A stretch of DNA of 39,427 bases from Candidatus Baltobacteraceae bacterium. GTDB taxonomy: Bacteria > Vulcanimicrobiota > Vulcanimicrobiia > Vulcanimicrobiales > Vulcanimicrobiaceae. A model generated the notes under the pieces. The model saw nothing but the letters and a program-made list of their open reading frames with translations. It was not told the origin of the DNA and did not search any database. The translations under genes were made by a program, and so were the position numbers. Positions 24,880-33,257 of the stretch are shown here, one piece after another (position 1 is the stretch's first letter; every line of letters begins with the position of its first letter). The stretch covers positions 1 through 39,427 of the forward strand of contig DATJTX010000030.1 in the NCBI GenBank assembly GCA_035502855.1, written 5' to 3'.

Positions 24880-25536
24880 ATGTCGCGTTACATTGGACCA
24901 GTATGCCGTTTGTGCCGGCGTGAAACCGCCTCGAGCAAGACCGGCGAGAAGATCAAACTCTTCCTCAAAGGCGATCGCTGCCTCTCCAAGAAGTGCGCGG
25001 TCGAACGCCGAGGAACGGCGCCCGGTCAGAAGACCGCCGGCAAGCAACGCACGAAGATTTCCGAATACGGCCGCCAGCTGCGCGAGAAGCAGAAAATGCG
25101 CCGCTATTACGGCGTGCACGAAACGCAGTTTGAGAATTATTTCCGTGAGGCCGCGCGCATTCCGGGTCAGACCGGTCGTACGTTCATGCAATTGCTCGAG
25201 CGCCGCCTCGACAACGTGGTGTACCGTCTAAACCTGGCGAACAGCCGCGCTCAGGCCCGTCAGCTGGTAACGCATCGCCATTTCCGCGTGAACGGCAAAA
25301 TCGTCAACGTGCCGTCGTATATCGTCAAACCCGGTGACGTGATCTCGATCGGAGAGCGCAGCCTCAAGTCGCCCGTGTTCGAGGCGAATCTGGAGGTCGC
25401 GCGTTCGCGCCGTCCGCCGGAGTGGCTGGAGTGGAACGATGGCGAGAACACCGGCCGGGTGACGCAGCTGCCGGCGCGTGAGCAAATCGATACTCCCGTC
25501 GACGAGCAACTCATCGTCGAATACTATTCTCGCTAG
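24880..25536 (+). CDS. rpsD: 30S ribosomal protein S4, zinc-binding type
   Basis: S4 (218 aa) is a primary 16S-binding protein and a translational regulator of alpha operons in other bacteria. The N-terminal zinc site is visible as Cys9, Cys12, Cys34 and Cys39 (PVCRLCRRE ... [14 protein letters not shown]), with a short [10 protein letters not shown] insertion between the pairs. The S4 RNA-binding domain has [20 protein letters not shown] then [13 protein letters not shown] (~108-140). The C-terminal [12 protein letters not shown] is normal. Confidence 0.99.
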   Translation: MSRYIGPVCRLCRRETASSKTGEKIKLFLKGDRCLSKKCAVERRGTAPGQKTAGKQRTKISEYGRQLREKQKMRRYYGVHETQFENYFREAARIPGQTGRTFMQLLERRLDNVVYRLNLANSRAQARQLVTHRHFRVNGKIVNVPSYIVKPGDVISIGERSLKSPVFEANLEVARSRRPPEWLEWNDGENTGRVTQLPAREQIDTPVDEQLIVEYYSR

Positions 25537-25538
25537 AC

Positions 25539-25603
25539 GGTTCGGCCGGCCGTTGGCCGGGCGCGCATCCTGCGCTCCGAACCCTCACCCGCTTCGTGCG
25601 GGT
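25539..25603 (+). repeat. Three-way-junction element, copy B
   Basis: The closing stem GGTTCGG (25539-25545) pairs with CCGAACC (25577-25583). Arms are CCGGCC/GGCCGG (25546-25551 with 25555-25560) and GCGCA/TGCGC (25563-25567 with 25571-25575, loop TCC). Three bases later the hairpin ACCCGC/GCGGGT (25587-25592 with 25598-25603) follows. It begins 3 nt after the rpsD stop and about 95 bp before rpoA. It is the same architecture as 24088-24153. Confidence 0.75.
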
Positions 25604-25698
25604 TCATCACTACAAGCCGCTGCTAGGCGTAGGATCGTGATCGTCGGGGACGATGGCGGATAACGTAAGCGGCAACAAAGGACAAACGAAACCACATC

Positions 25699-26625
25699 AT
25701 GACCACGTTGGAAACACCCGCCGGCTCAACCATTGAAGTTCGTGAGCGGCGCGAGAACTATGCCAAATTCGTGATCGAGCCGCTGGAGCGAGGATTTGGA
25801 ATCACGCTCGGTAACGCGCTGCGCCGCATCCTGCTCAGCTCGATCCCCGGCGCGGCCGTCACCTATATGAAGATCGACGGCGTGCTGCACGAGTTCTCGA
25901 CGATCCCCGGGATGGTCGAGGATACGATCGCGCTGATGCTCAACCTCAAAGGATTGCCGGTCAAACTCAACAGCGATGATCCCCGCGTCCTCAATCTCTC
26001 CATTTCCGGGGCCAAGGAAGTCACCGCGGCGGACATCGCGCCGGATGCCGACGTCGAGATCCTCGACCCGAGCTATCACATCGCTACGCTCACCGCGAAA
26101 GACGCGAAGCTCTCGATGGAGATCGGCGTGGAGAAAGGCCGCGGTTACGTGATGGCCGACCGGCAACGGAACATCGAGCACATGATCGGCCTCATCCCGC
26201 TCGATTCGATCTTCTCGCCGATTCGCAAGGTCAATTTCTCGGTCGACGACACGCGCGTCGGCCAGAGCGTCGATTACGACCGTCTTACGCTGGAAATCGA
26301 AACCAACGGCTCGATCACACCGGACGACGCACTGGCTACTGCGGCAGCGATCATGCAAGAGCAGCTCGACCTCTTCGTCGGCTTCACCAGCCGCGAAGAG
26401 CCGCTGCCGGAAGCCCCGCCGAACGAATGGGACATCCCGGTCGAAACCCTCAACCTCTCGGTGCGCTCGTTCAACTGTCTCAAGCGCGCGGGGATCTCGA
26501 AAGTCTCCGAGCTGCTCGACCTTACCGAAGACGAGATCATGAAGATGCGCAACTTCGGCAAGAAGTCGCTCGATGAAATCAAGCAGGTTCTGGCAGAGAG
26601 GGGGCTTTCGCTGCGCCAATCGTAG
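25699..26625 (+). CDS. rpoA: RNA polymerase alpha subunit
   Basis: Alpha (308 aa) dimerises to start RNA polymerase assembly and its C-terminal domain contacts UP elements and activators. The N-terminal domain has FVIEPLERGFGITLGNALRR then ILLSSIPGAAVTYMKIDGV (~27-65). The C-terminal domain has LNLSVRSFNCLKRAGISKVS and MRNFGKKSLDEIKQVLAERG. The ATG starts the conserved region. A 162-bp gap from rpsD contains element copy B. Confidence 0.99.
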   Translation: MTTLETPAGSTIEVRERRENYAKFVIEPLERGFGITLGNALRRILLSSIPGAAVTYMKIDGVLHEFSTIPGMVEDTIALMLNLKGLPVKLNSDDPRVLNLSISGAKEVTAADIAPDADVEILDPSYHIATLTAKDAKLSMEIGVEKGRGYVMADRQRNIEHMIGLIPLDSIFSPIRKVNFSVDDTRVGQSVDYDRLTLEIETNGSITPDDALATAAAIMQEQLDLFVGFTSREEPLPEAPPNEWDIPVETLNLSVRSFNCLKRAGISKVSELLDLTEDEIMKMRNFGKKSLDEIKQVLAERGLSLRQS

Positions 26626-26647
26626 CGCAACGAGATTCGAACCAAAC

Positions 26648-27001
26648 ATGCCGCATCAAATCGCATACAAACGGCTCTCGCGGACCGACGGTCACCGCAA
26701 GGCGCTTCTGCGCAACATGGCGACCTCGTTCTTCAAACACGAGAAGATCGAGACGACCTCGACGAAAGCCAAAGAGATCAGCCGCGTCGTCGAGCAGCTG
26801 ATCACGACGGCGATGGCCGGGGATCTCGCCGCGCGAAGGAAGATCGCCGAGTTCCTCACCGAGCCGGCAGTGGTCAAGAAACTGGTCGAACAGATCGCGC
26901 CTTCGCTCAAGGGCCGGACCGGCGGCTACACGCGCATCACCAAGACGCGCGTGCGCCACGGCGACGCCGCCGAGCTGTCGCTACTAGAGTTAGTCAGATA
27001 A
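26648..27001 (+). CDS. rplQ: 50S ribosomal protein L17
   Basis: L17 (117 aa) lies near the tunnel exit. MPHQIAYKRLSRTDGHRKAL then LRNMATSFFKHEKIETTSTK is the usual N-terminus (Met1 at 26648, after the rpoA stop), and GGYTRITKTRVRHGDAAELS is the C-terminal signature. An upstream in-frame start at 26573 lies inside rpoA and is not used. It is the last ribosomal gene before the trp genes. Confidence 0.98.
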   Translation: MPHQIAYKRLSRTDGHRKALLRNMATSFFKHEKIETTSTKAKEISRVVEQLITTAMAGDLAARRKIAEFLTEPAVVKKLVEQIAPSLKGRTGGYTRITKTRVRHGDAAELSLLELVR

Positions 27002-27026
27002 ATCTGACTAACTCACGAGTTTAAAT

Positions 27027-27092
27027 GGTGCTCCGCGCTGCAGCGCTACGCACCCCCCGGCGGCTCCGCCGCCGGGGCCCCCGAACTCGGGG
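27027..27092. repeat. GC-rich hairpin repeat before trpD
   Basis: GGTGC (27027-27031) pairs with GCACC (27050-27054) around a GCGCTGCAGCGC palindrome. CCCCGGCGGC (27055-27064) pairs with GCCGCCGGGG (27068-27077). CCCCG (27079-27083) pairs with CGGGG (27088-27092). No U-tract is present, so it is not a standard terminator. The GGTGC/GCACC and GGGGCCCCCGAA parts resemble the spacer at 20137-20187. Confidence 0.65.
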
Positions 27093-27098
27093 TTAATC

Positions 27099-28109
27099 AT
27101 GGACTTCGCGCCGCTGCTTCGCCGGCTCATAGCCGGCGCTCGTCTCTCTCAAACGGAGAGCGCCGAGATGATCGGCGCAATCTTCGACGCTGAGCTCACG
27201 CCGGCTCAGGGTGCGGGTTTGCTCGTTGCACTCGCTTGCCGCGGCGAAGATATCGACGAAATCATCGGAGCGGCGCGGGCGATGCGCGAGCGCAGCCTGC
27301 ACGTCGAGCACGGACTACCGGACGTGGTCGACGTCGTCGGCACCGGCGGCGACGGCGCGAATACGATCAACATCTCGACGATGGCCGCGCTTGTCACGGC
27401 TGCGGCCGGAATTCCCGTTGCGAAACACGGCAACCGCGCCGCGTCGAGCGCGTGCGGAAGCGCGGATGTGCTCGAGGCGACCGGCTTACCGATCGACCTG
27501 GCCCCCGACCGGGCTGCCCGCATGCTGCGCGAAGCGAAATTTACGTTCATGTTCGCGCCGCGCTACCACCCGGCAATGAAGAACGCAGCGCCGATCCGGC
27601 GCGAGCTCGGCATACGCACGCTCTTCAACATCTTAGGCCCGCTCACCAACCCCGCCTCGGCGAGCATCCAGGTCGTGGGCGTCGCGCGCGCCGATCTTCT
27701 GGAGCCGCTGGCGGCCGTGCTCCGGGGATTGGGGGTTCGGCGGGGTGCCATCGTGCACGGCGAGAACGGAATAGACGAGGTCGCGGGCGATGTACCGACC
27801 GCGGTGTATTCGTTCGGCGAAGAAGGGGGCCGGCGCTGGAGGCTCGATCCGGCAGACTTTGGAATCGCGGCGCCGCTAAGCGCAATCGTCGGCGCATCGG
27901 TTGAAGACGCGCGCCATGCATTTCTTTCGATTTTGGGCGGGGAACGATCGCCCCGTGCGGAGGTCGTCGCCCTCAACGCGGCGCTGGTCCTGCACGTCGT
28001 CGGCGAGGAACCGATGAAACCCGCACTCGAGCATGCGCGCTCGATTCTCGCCTCGGGTGCGGCGTTACGGACCTACGAGCGCGCAAAGGAGCTGGCCACC
28101 GATGGCTGA
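27099..28109 (+). CDS. trpD: Anthranilate phosphoribosyltransferase
   Basis: TrpD (336 aa) transfers phosphoribose from PRPP to anthranilate, the second step of tryptophan synthesis. The PRPP site VDVVGTGGDGANTINISTMA (~73-92) and KHGNRAASSACGSADVLEAT (~107-126) are diagnostic, followed by FMFAPRYHPAMK and RRELGIRTLFNILGPLTNPA. It is the first trp gene. trpE and trpG are not in the window. It overlaps trpC by 8 bp. Confidence 0.98.
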   Translation: MDFAPLLRRLIAGARLSQTESAEMIGAIFDAELTPAQGAGLLVALACRGEDIDEIIGAARAMRERSLHVEHGLPDVVDVVGTGGDGANTINISTMAALVTAAAGIPVAKHGNRAASSACGSADVLEATGLPIDLAPDRAARMLREAKFTFMFAPRYHPAMKNAAPIRRELGIRTLFNILGPLTNPASASIQVVGVARADLLEPLAAVLRGLGVRRGAIVHGENGIDEVAGDVPTAVYSFGEEGGRRWRLDPADFGIAAPLSAIVGASVEDARHAFLSILGGERSPRAEVVALNAALVLHVVGEEPMKPALEHARSILASGAALRTYERAKELATDG

Positions 28110-28899
28110 GGACGTACTCAAGAAAATCTACGCGGCGAAGGCTGCGCACCTCGAACGCGAAATGGCGCGCGAACCGTACGAGCAGATTCGCGAGCGTGCG
28201 CTGGCGACCGTAGCGTCGCGCCGCCATCTTCTCGCCCTGCTTCGTGCCCGCAGCGGTGACGCCATCATCACCGAGATCAAGCGCGCTTCACCATCGGCCG
28301 GTTTGATCGCACGCGATTTCGATCCGGTCGCGATCGCTATGACCTATCAGCGCGCCGGAGCCGACGCGATCAGCGTGCTCACCGAGAGCGATCACTTCCT
28401 GGGCGATCTCGGTTTTTTGACCGCGGTACGCGCAGCCAGCTCGCTGCCGATTCTGCGCAAAGACTTTCTCACCGTACCCTATCAAGTCGCGCAGTCGGCC
28501 GCCTACGGCGCCGATGCGATCCTGCTCATCGTTTCGGGGCTGAGCGACGAACAGATCCGCGCGGCGCTGGACGAGGCGCGCGTCTATCAACTGGACGCGC
28601 TCGTCGAGGTTCACGACACGCGCGAGCTCGAACGCGCGCTCGCGCTCGGGGTCGAATTCGTCGGTGTCAACAACCGCAGTCTGCGCACGATGACGACGGA
28701 TCTCGCGGTCAGCGAGCACCTACTTCCGCGCGTTCCGCCATACGTCTTCGCGATCAGTGAAAGCGGGATGCGCGGCCACGAAGACATCGAGCGTCTGCGG
28801 CGGGCCGGGGCGCGCGGTTTTCTGATCGGTGAGGCACTGATGCGCGCGGATGATCCCGCCGCCCTGATCGCTTCCCTCAAACATGTCCACGCGCATTAA
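28102..28899 (+). CDS. trpC: Indole-3-glycerol-phosphate synthase
   Basis: TrpC (265 aa) closes the indole ring. Catalytic landmarks of the (beta/alpha)8 barrel are IITEIKRASPSAGLI (Glu and Lys), LPILRKDFLT (Lys), LDALVEVHD (Glu), FVGVNNRSL (Asn) and FAISESGM (Glu and Ser). The start is the ATG at 28102, which overlaps the trpD stop region; an earlier start inside trpD would add an unrelated stretch. It overlaps trpF by 17 bp. Confidence 0.98.
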   Translation: MAEDVLKKIYAAKAAHLEREMAREPYEQIRERALATVASRRHLLALLRARSGDAIITEIKRASPSAGLIARDFDPVAIAMTYQRAGADAISVLTESDHFLGDLGFLTAVRAASSLPILRKDFLTVPYQVAQSAAYGADAILLIVSGLSDEQIRAALDEARVYQLDALVEVHDTRELERALALGVEFVGVNNRSLRTMTTDLAVSEHLLPRVPPYVFAISESGMRGHEDIERLRRAGARGFLIGEALMRADDPAALIASLKHVHAH

Positions 28900-29512
28900 A
28901 TTCTGCGGCTGCAGCACCTGGGCCGACGTGACGCTGGCGATCGACACCGGGGCCGATGCGGTCGGCATGATCTTCGCGCCCTCCCCGCGCGGCATCGATT
29001 CCAACGCTGCCGCCGAGATCGCGCAGCGCATCGGCACGAGCATCGTTGCAGTCGGCGTGTTCGTGGATCCCTCGATAGAGGACGTCGAGCGCGCTCGTTG
29101 GCTGTTTCCGCATCTGGTGGTCCAGCTTTCCGGAAACGAATCGCCGGAATTTGTGCGTGCGGTCGGCGAGCCGGTGGTGAAGGGGATTCACGTCGGCGAG
29201 CACGACGGCGTGCAAGAGCTCAGGACCCTCTGCGACCGCTACGCGCCGGCGATGCCGCTCTTCGATACCAAGGTCGACGGGATGTACGGGGGCACCGGAC
29301 GCACGTTTCCCTGGCCCGTCGCCGCGTCGATTGCGCGTTCGCGCGACATCGTGGTCGCCGGAGGGCTCACGCCCGAAAACGTCGGCGACTGTATTCGTAC
29401 GGTGCGACCCGCGTGGGTCGACGTGCGCAGCGGTATCGAAAGCGGGGGCCGGAAGGACGCGCTCAAGATGGAGCGATTCGTTGCGGCGGTACGCGAGGCC
29501 GATGAAGCCTGA
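28883..29512 (+). CDS. trpF: Phosphoribosylanthranilate isomerase
   Basis: TrpF (209 aa) isomerises phosphoribosylanthranilate. The catalytic Cys is Cys8 in IKFCGCS (usually IKICGLT) and the catalytic Asp is Asp128 in PLFDTKVDG, followed by [10 protein letters not shown]. The phosphate-binding [16 protein letters not shown] and [14 protein letters not shown] are intact. The 'FCGCS' wording of the first strand is slightly unusual. It overlaps both neighbours. Confidence 0.97.
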   Translation: MSTRIKFCGCSTWADVTLAIDTGADAVGMIFAPSPRGIDSNAAAEIAQRIGTSIVAVGVFVDPSIEDVERARWLFPHLVVQLSGNESPEFVRAVGEPVVKGIHVGEHDGVQELRTLCDRYAPAMPLFDTKVDGMYGGTGRTFPWPVAASIARSRDIVVAGGLTPENVGDCIRTVRPAWVDVRSGIESGGRKDALKMERFVAAVREADEA

Positions 29513-30680
29513 CGCGCGCGGCTACTTCGGCGCGTTCGGCGGCCGCTTCGTTCCGGAAGTCCTGATCGACGCGCTGGAGTCGCTCGAGCGCGAAATGAAC
29601 CGCGCCTTCGCCGATCCGCAGTTCTGGCGCGAATACGAGGAAACGCTACGCGACTTCGTCGGCCGTCCGTCGCCGCTCTACACGGCGGAACGCTATCTCG
29701 CGGATCGGCGCGTGCCGTTGTCGATCAAACGCGAGGATCTCAATCACACCGGCGCGCACAAAATCAACAACACCGTCGGACAAGCGCTCCTCGCGCGCAG
29801 GATGAGAAAGCGTCGGCTGATCGCCGAGACCGGTGCCGGCCAGCACGGCGTCGCCACCGCGACCGTGGGCGCAAAGTTTGGGTTCCCCGTCGACGTCTAT
29901 ATGGGTGCGGTCGACGTCGAGCGCCAAGCGCTCAACGTCTACATCATGAACCTGCTTGGTGCGCGGGTGCACCCGGTGACCGGCGGCACGCGGACGCTCA
30001 AGGACGCAACCAACGAAGCCTTTCGCGTGTGGGCGGCGCAGGTTGAAGATACGTTCTATGTGATCGGCAGTGTCGTCGGCGCGCATCCATATCCCTACAT
30101 GGTTCGCGAATTCCAAAAAGTGATCGGCATCGAAGCGCGGGCGCAATGCCTCGAGCGCTATGGGCGTCTACCCAGCGACGTGATCGCGTGTGTCGGCGGC
30201 GGAAGCAACGCGATGGGAATTTTCGCCGGCTTTCTCGACGACCCGCAGGTACGGCTTTGGGGCGTCGAAGCTGCGGGCGAAGGAATCGCGAGCGGAAGAA
30301 CCGCGGCCTCGCTGGCAGCCGGAAGCATCGGCGTGCTGCACGGTTCGCGTTCGTATCTCCTGCAGAGCGCGCAAGGACAAGTGCTCGATACGCATTCGAT
30401 CAGCGCCGGCTTGGATTACCCCGGCGTCGGACCGGAACACGCATTTCTCAAAGAGAGCGGGCGCGCAAGCTACGTTCCGGTGAGCGACGACCAGGCGCTG
30501 GAGGCGTTCCATGTATTCTCACGTGCGGAGGGCATCATTCCGGCGCTCGAAAGCGCGCACGCACTCGCGTTCGCGAAAGAATTGGCCGCGGAGCGCAGCT
30601 CCGACGACCTGATTCTCGTCAATCTGTCGGGACGCGGCGACAAAGACATCGCGCAGGTTCGAGGCATGCAGCGTGCTTGA
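29502..30680 (+). CDS. trpB: Tryptophan synthase beta chain
   Basis: TrpB (392 aa) makes tryptophan from indole and serine. The PLP lysine is Lys87 in [10 protein letters not shown], preceded by IKREDL, and the phosphate-binding loop is [12 protein letters not shown] (~228-239). [19 protein letters not shown] and [17 protein letters not shown] are conserved. It is the TrpB1 type that partners TrpA. The ATG at 29502 gives the normal [20 protein letters not shown] start and overlaps trpF by 11 bp. Confidence 0.99.
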   Translation: MKPDARGYFGAFGGRFVPEVLIDALESLEREMNRAFADPQFWREYEETLRDFVGRPSPLYTAERYLADRRVPLSIKREDLNHTGAHKINNTVGQALLARRMRKRRLIAETGAGQHGVATATVGAKFGFPVDVYMGAVDVERQALNVYIMNLLGARVHPVTGGTRTLKDATNEAFRVWAAQVEDTFYVIGSVVGAHPYPYMVREFQKVIGIEARAQCLERYGRLPSDVIACVGGGSNAMGIFAGFLDDPQVRLWGVEAAGEGIASGRTAASLAAGSIGVLHGSRSYLLQSAQGQVLDTHSISAGLDYPGVGPEHAFLKESGRASYVPVSDDQALEAFHVFSRAEGIIPALESAHALAFAKELAAERSSDDLILVNLSGRGDKDIAQVRGMQRA

Positions 30681-31473
30681 AGCGCTCTTCAAACGCGCGC
30701 GCGACGCCGGGCGGGCGGCGTTCGTTCCCTACGTGATGGCGGGCGATCCGGATGCCGCTACGACGCTCGCCGTCCTGGCCGCGCTCACGCAGAGCGGCGC
30801 CGACGCGATCGAGCTGGGGATACCGTACGGCGATCCGCTGGCGGACGGTCCGACGGTCGCCGCCGCCGGGCAGCGCGCGTTGGCTGCGGGAACGACGATT
30901 GACTCGGTCCTGGAGCTGGTTCGCGAACATCACGATCGCGGAGGGGCGCCGGCAATCCTCTTTACCTATTTCAATCCGGTCTATCACTACGGCATCTCAC
31001 GTTTCGCGCAACGCACCGCGGATGCCGGCGCGTGCGGCGCGATCGTGCCCGACATCGCGCTGGAAGAGGGCGGTGAGCTCAGGGCTTCGCTGGCTGAAAA
31101 CGGATTGGACATGCCGCTGCTCGTCGCCCCGTCGACCAAGCCCGAGCGCGCCAAGCGCATCGCGGAGCAAAGCACCGGTTTCATGTATGTCGTATCGCGC
31201 CTAGGCGTCACCGGCGCCGGCACGCAGCCCGCGATCGATGCGCTGCGCTCTCAGATCGAGATGTTGCGCACGTTCACCGATACGCCGCTCGCCGTGGGTT
31301 TCGGCGTGAGTTCAGCCGAGCACGTCCGCGCCGTCGCACGTCTCGCCGACGGTTTTATCGTCGGCAGCGCGCTGATCGATGCCTACGCCGGAACACGAGG
31401 AGAAGAGGCTGCGGACCACGTGCGGGCCTTCGTCGAGCCCCTCATCGCCGCCGCTAAAGGACTTTGCGCATGA
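30673..31473 (+). CDS. trpA: Tryptophan synthase alpha chain
   Basis: TrpA (266 aa) cleaves indole-3-glycerol phosphate to indole, which tunnels to TrpB. The active-site acids are Glu47 ([11 protein letters not shown]) and Asp58 (PLADGP). [12 protein letters not shown] and [11 protein letters not shown] carry the phosphate-binding loops. The start is GTG inside the end of trpB (8-bp overlap). It converges with the GNAT gene, overlapping by 20 bp. Confidence 0.98.
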   Translation: MLEALFKRARDAGRAAFVPYVMAGDPDAATTLAVLAALTQSGADAIELGIPYGDPLADGPTVAAAGQRALAAGTTIDSVLELVREHHDRGGAPAILFTYFNPVYHYGISRFAQRTADAGACGAIVPDIALEEGGELRASLAENGLDMPLLVAPSTKPERAKRIAEQSTGFMYVVSRLGVTGAGTQPAIDALRSQIEMLRTFTDTPLAVGFGVSSAEHVRAVARLADGFIVGSALIDAYAGTRGEEAADHVRAFVEPLIAAAKGLCA

Positions 31474-31939
31474 GGATCGCGTCCCACGCTTCGCCGCTCG
31501 CGCGCGAGATGCGCGCCGCCTGAGCGTCGATCTCGACGAATCCGAACGAACGATAGAGCGCGAGTGCGCGCTCGTTATGCGGAAAAACCAGCAGCGCAAT
31601 GTGTGGGATTCCACGCTCCCGTGCCCAGGTCACGAGCCGATCGAGCAGGGCGCGGCCGATTCCCATGCCGCGATAGCGCTCGTCGACCAACATGCCGATC
31701 GTGTGACCGTAAGGATCATGCCGGTATTCGGTGATCACGCCGACGATCTGCCCGCCGGTGTGCGCGACGAACATGCCGTTGCCGTTGCCGAGCGAGAAAC
31801 CGAACATGTCTTGGTACTTCTCGCGGTCGTACCCCGGCTCGGTGCCGATCCAGAGCCGTTCGGCCGCAACCGCATCGAAAAGCAAGAGCACGGCGGGGAT
31901 ATCGCCGTGCTCCATGGGCCGAATCGCGAAATCGGGCAT
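31454..31939 (-). CDS. GNAT-family N-acetyltransferase
   Basis: This 161-aa single-domain acetyltransferase starts with FAIRPMEHGDIPAVLLLFDA, the usual GNAT opening. The acetyl-CoA loop is IGMLVDERYRGMGIGRALLD (~82-101), where R-G-M-G-I-G is the Q/RxxGxG/A motif. HNERALALYRSFGFVEID follows as motif B. The acceptor is unknown. It lies 3 bp downstream of the hydroxyglutarate oxidase on the same strand. Confidence 0.9.
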   Translation of the reverse strand: MPDFAIRPMEHGDIPAVLLLFDAVAAERLWIGTEPGYDREKYQDMFGFSLGNGNGMFVAHTGGQIVGVITEYRHDPYGHTIGMLVDERYRGMGIGRALLDRLVTWARERGIPHIALLVFPHNERALALYRSFGFVEIDAQAARISRASGEAWDAILMRKVL

Positions 31940-31942
31940 GCC

Positions 31943-33166
31943 TTACACCGCTGCGGCAGCAGTTCCCAGTTGGAAGCGTTCGTCGGCGTCGTCGCTGATG
32001 TACTTTCCGATCGCGAGCGACGAGGTCGCCGCGGGCGAGGGCGCGTTGCGCACGTGCATCGTCCCCTCGTCGCCTTCAAAGACGAAGTCGTCGACCTGCG
32101 TTCCATCAGCCATCATCGCCTGCGCGCGCACCCCGGACGGGCCGGAGAGCGTATCCGACACCTGTAACTCGGGAATGTACCGCTGCAGCGCTTTGACGTA
32201 GGCACTGCGCAGCACGTCCCGGTACATCTCGCCCATGCCGGTCGAGAAATACTTACTCGCGAGCTTGATGAATCCCGGATACGTCAGCGTTTCGAGCAAA
32301 TCGCCCGGGTTGATCGTGGTGAACGAATACCCTTCGCGAGCGAAGGCGAGCACGGCATTGGGTCCAAGCCAGATGTCGCCGTTCATCCGCGGTGTGAAGT
32401 GCACGCCCAAAAACGGAAAGTTCGGGTCGGGAACCGGATAGATGTTGCCCTTGACCAGATAGCGCTTCTCGGGCTTGAGGATCAGGTAGTCGCCGCGAAA
32501 CGGAACGATCTTGGGGTCGCTCTTGCCGCCGGTCATCCTGGCGAGGCGATCGGACTGCAGGCCGCCGCAGGTGATCACGTAGCGCGCCTGGTAGTCGCCG
32601 TGCGTCGTTGCCAGCGCTACGGCGCCGCCTCTGCGCTCGATCCCGCGCACCTCGCGACCGGTAACGATCTCGCCGCCCATCGCGCGGACGTCGTCGCCGT
32701 AGGAGCGCGCGACTTCGCCGTAATCGACGATTCCGGTAACCGGCAAGAAGATTGCCTTGATGCCGCGGCAATGCGGCTCACGTTCGCGAATGCCGGCCGC
32801 ATCGACGATCTCGAGGCTCTCGATGCCGTTGGCCACACCGCGATCGAAGAGCCCTTGCAACAGCGGAAGTTCGCGTTCTTCGGTCGCGACGATGAGCTTG
32901 CCGACGCTGCGGTATGGGATGCCTTTGGCATCACAATAGGCCCAGAGCGCGCGCCGGCCTTCGACACAGAGTTTCGCTTTGAGCGAACCGGGCTTATAGT
33001 AGATGCCCGAATGAATCACGCCGCTGTTGTGCCCGGTCTGATGCGTGGCGAGCAGCTCTTCTTTTTCGAGCAAGACGAGCTTGAGGTGCGGGTGGCGCAT
33101 AAGCAATTCCCGCGCTGTGGCTAGGCCAACGATGCCGCCGCCGACGATCGCGATGTCGTAGGTCAT
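31943..33166 (-). CDS. lhgO: L-2-hydroxyglutarate oxidase
   Basis: This 407-aa FAD enzyme of the DAO family oxidises L-2-hydroxyglutarate to 2-oxoglutarate, in glutarate/lysine catabolism or metabolite repair. The dinucleotide-binding start is YDIAIVGGGIVGLATARELL. HQTGHNSGVIHSGIYYKPGS (~42-61), CDAKGIPYRSVGKLIVATEE and PLLQGLFDRGVANGI are typical of LhgO. Near the end GPSGVRAQAMMADGTQVDDF is also characteristic. It is followed on the same strand by the GNAT gene. It is far from gcdH (about 27 kb), so the two are not one operon. Confidence 0.92.
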   Translation of the reverse strand: MTYDIAIVGGGIVGLATARELLMRHPHLKLVLLEKEELLATHQTGHNSGVIHSGIYYKPGSLKAKLCVEGRRALWAYCDAKGIPYRSVGKLIVATEERELPLLQGLFDRGVANGIESLEIVDAAGIREREPHCRGIKAIFLPVTGIVDYGEVARSYGDDVRAMGGEIVTGREVRGIERRGGAVALATTHGDYQARYVITCGGLQSDRLARMTGGKSDPKIVPFRGDYLILKPEKRYLVKGNIYPVPDPNFPFLGVHFTPRMNGDIWLGPNAVLAFAREGYSFTTINPGDLLETLTYPGFIKLASKYFSTGMGEMYRDVLRSAYVKALQRYIPELQVSDTLSGPSGVRAQAMMADGTQVDDFVFEGDEGTMHVRNAPSPAATSSLAIGKYISDDADERFQLGTAAAAV

Positions 33167-33257
33167 ATGGCGAAGATTCTCGCACCCCCGCCGAGCAGCC
33201 CGCTAGCGGAATTGTCAGACCAAGGCAGCCCGGCCCGGGGCGGGGAAATCTCGCAGC

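Noticed and set aside
27055-27092. Terminator after rplQ
   Set aside because: The hairpins are strong but have no U-tract; they match the intergenic GC-rich repeats instead.
28033-28101. Earlier starts for trpC (and likewise trpB at 29331, rplQ at 26573, rpsH at 14191)
   Set aside because: These add unrelated residues read inside the upstream gene; the chosen ATG starts coincide with family N-termini.
3574-33166. A single glutarate/2-hydroxyglutarate catabolic cluster (gcdH plus lhgO)
   Set aside because: The two genes are about 27 kb apart, on opposite strands and separated by the ribosomal operons, so no operonic link can be claimed.
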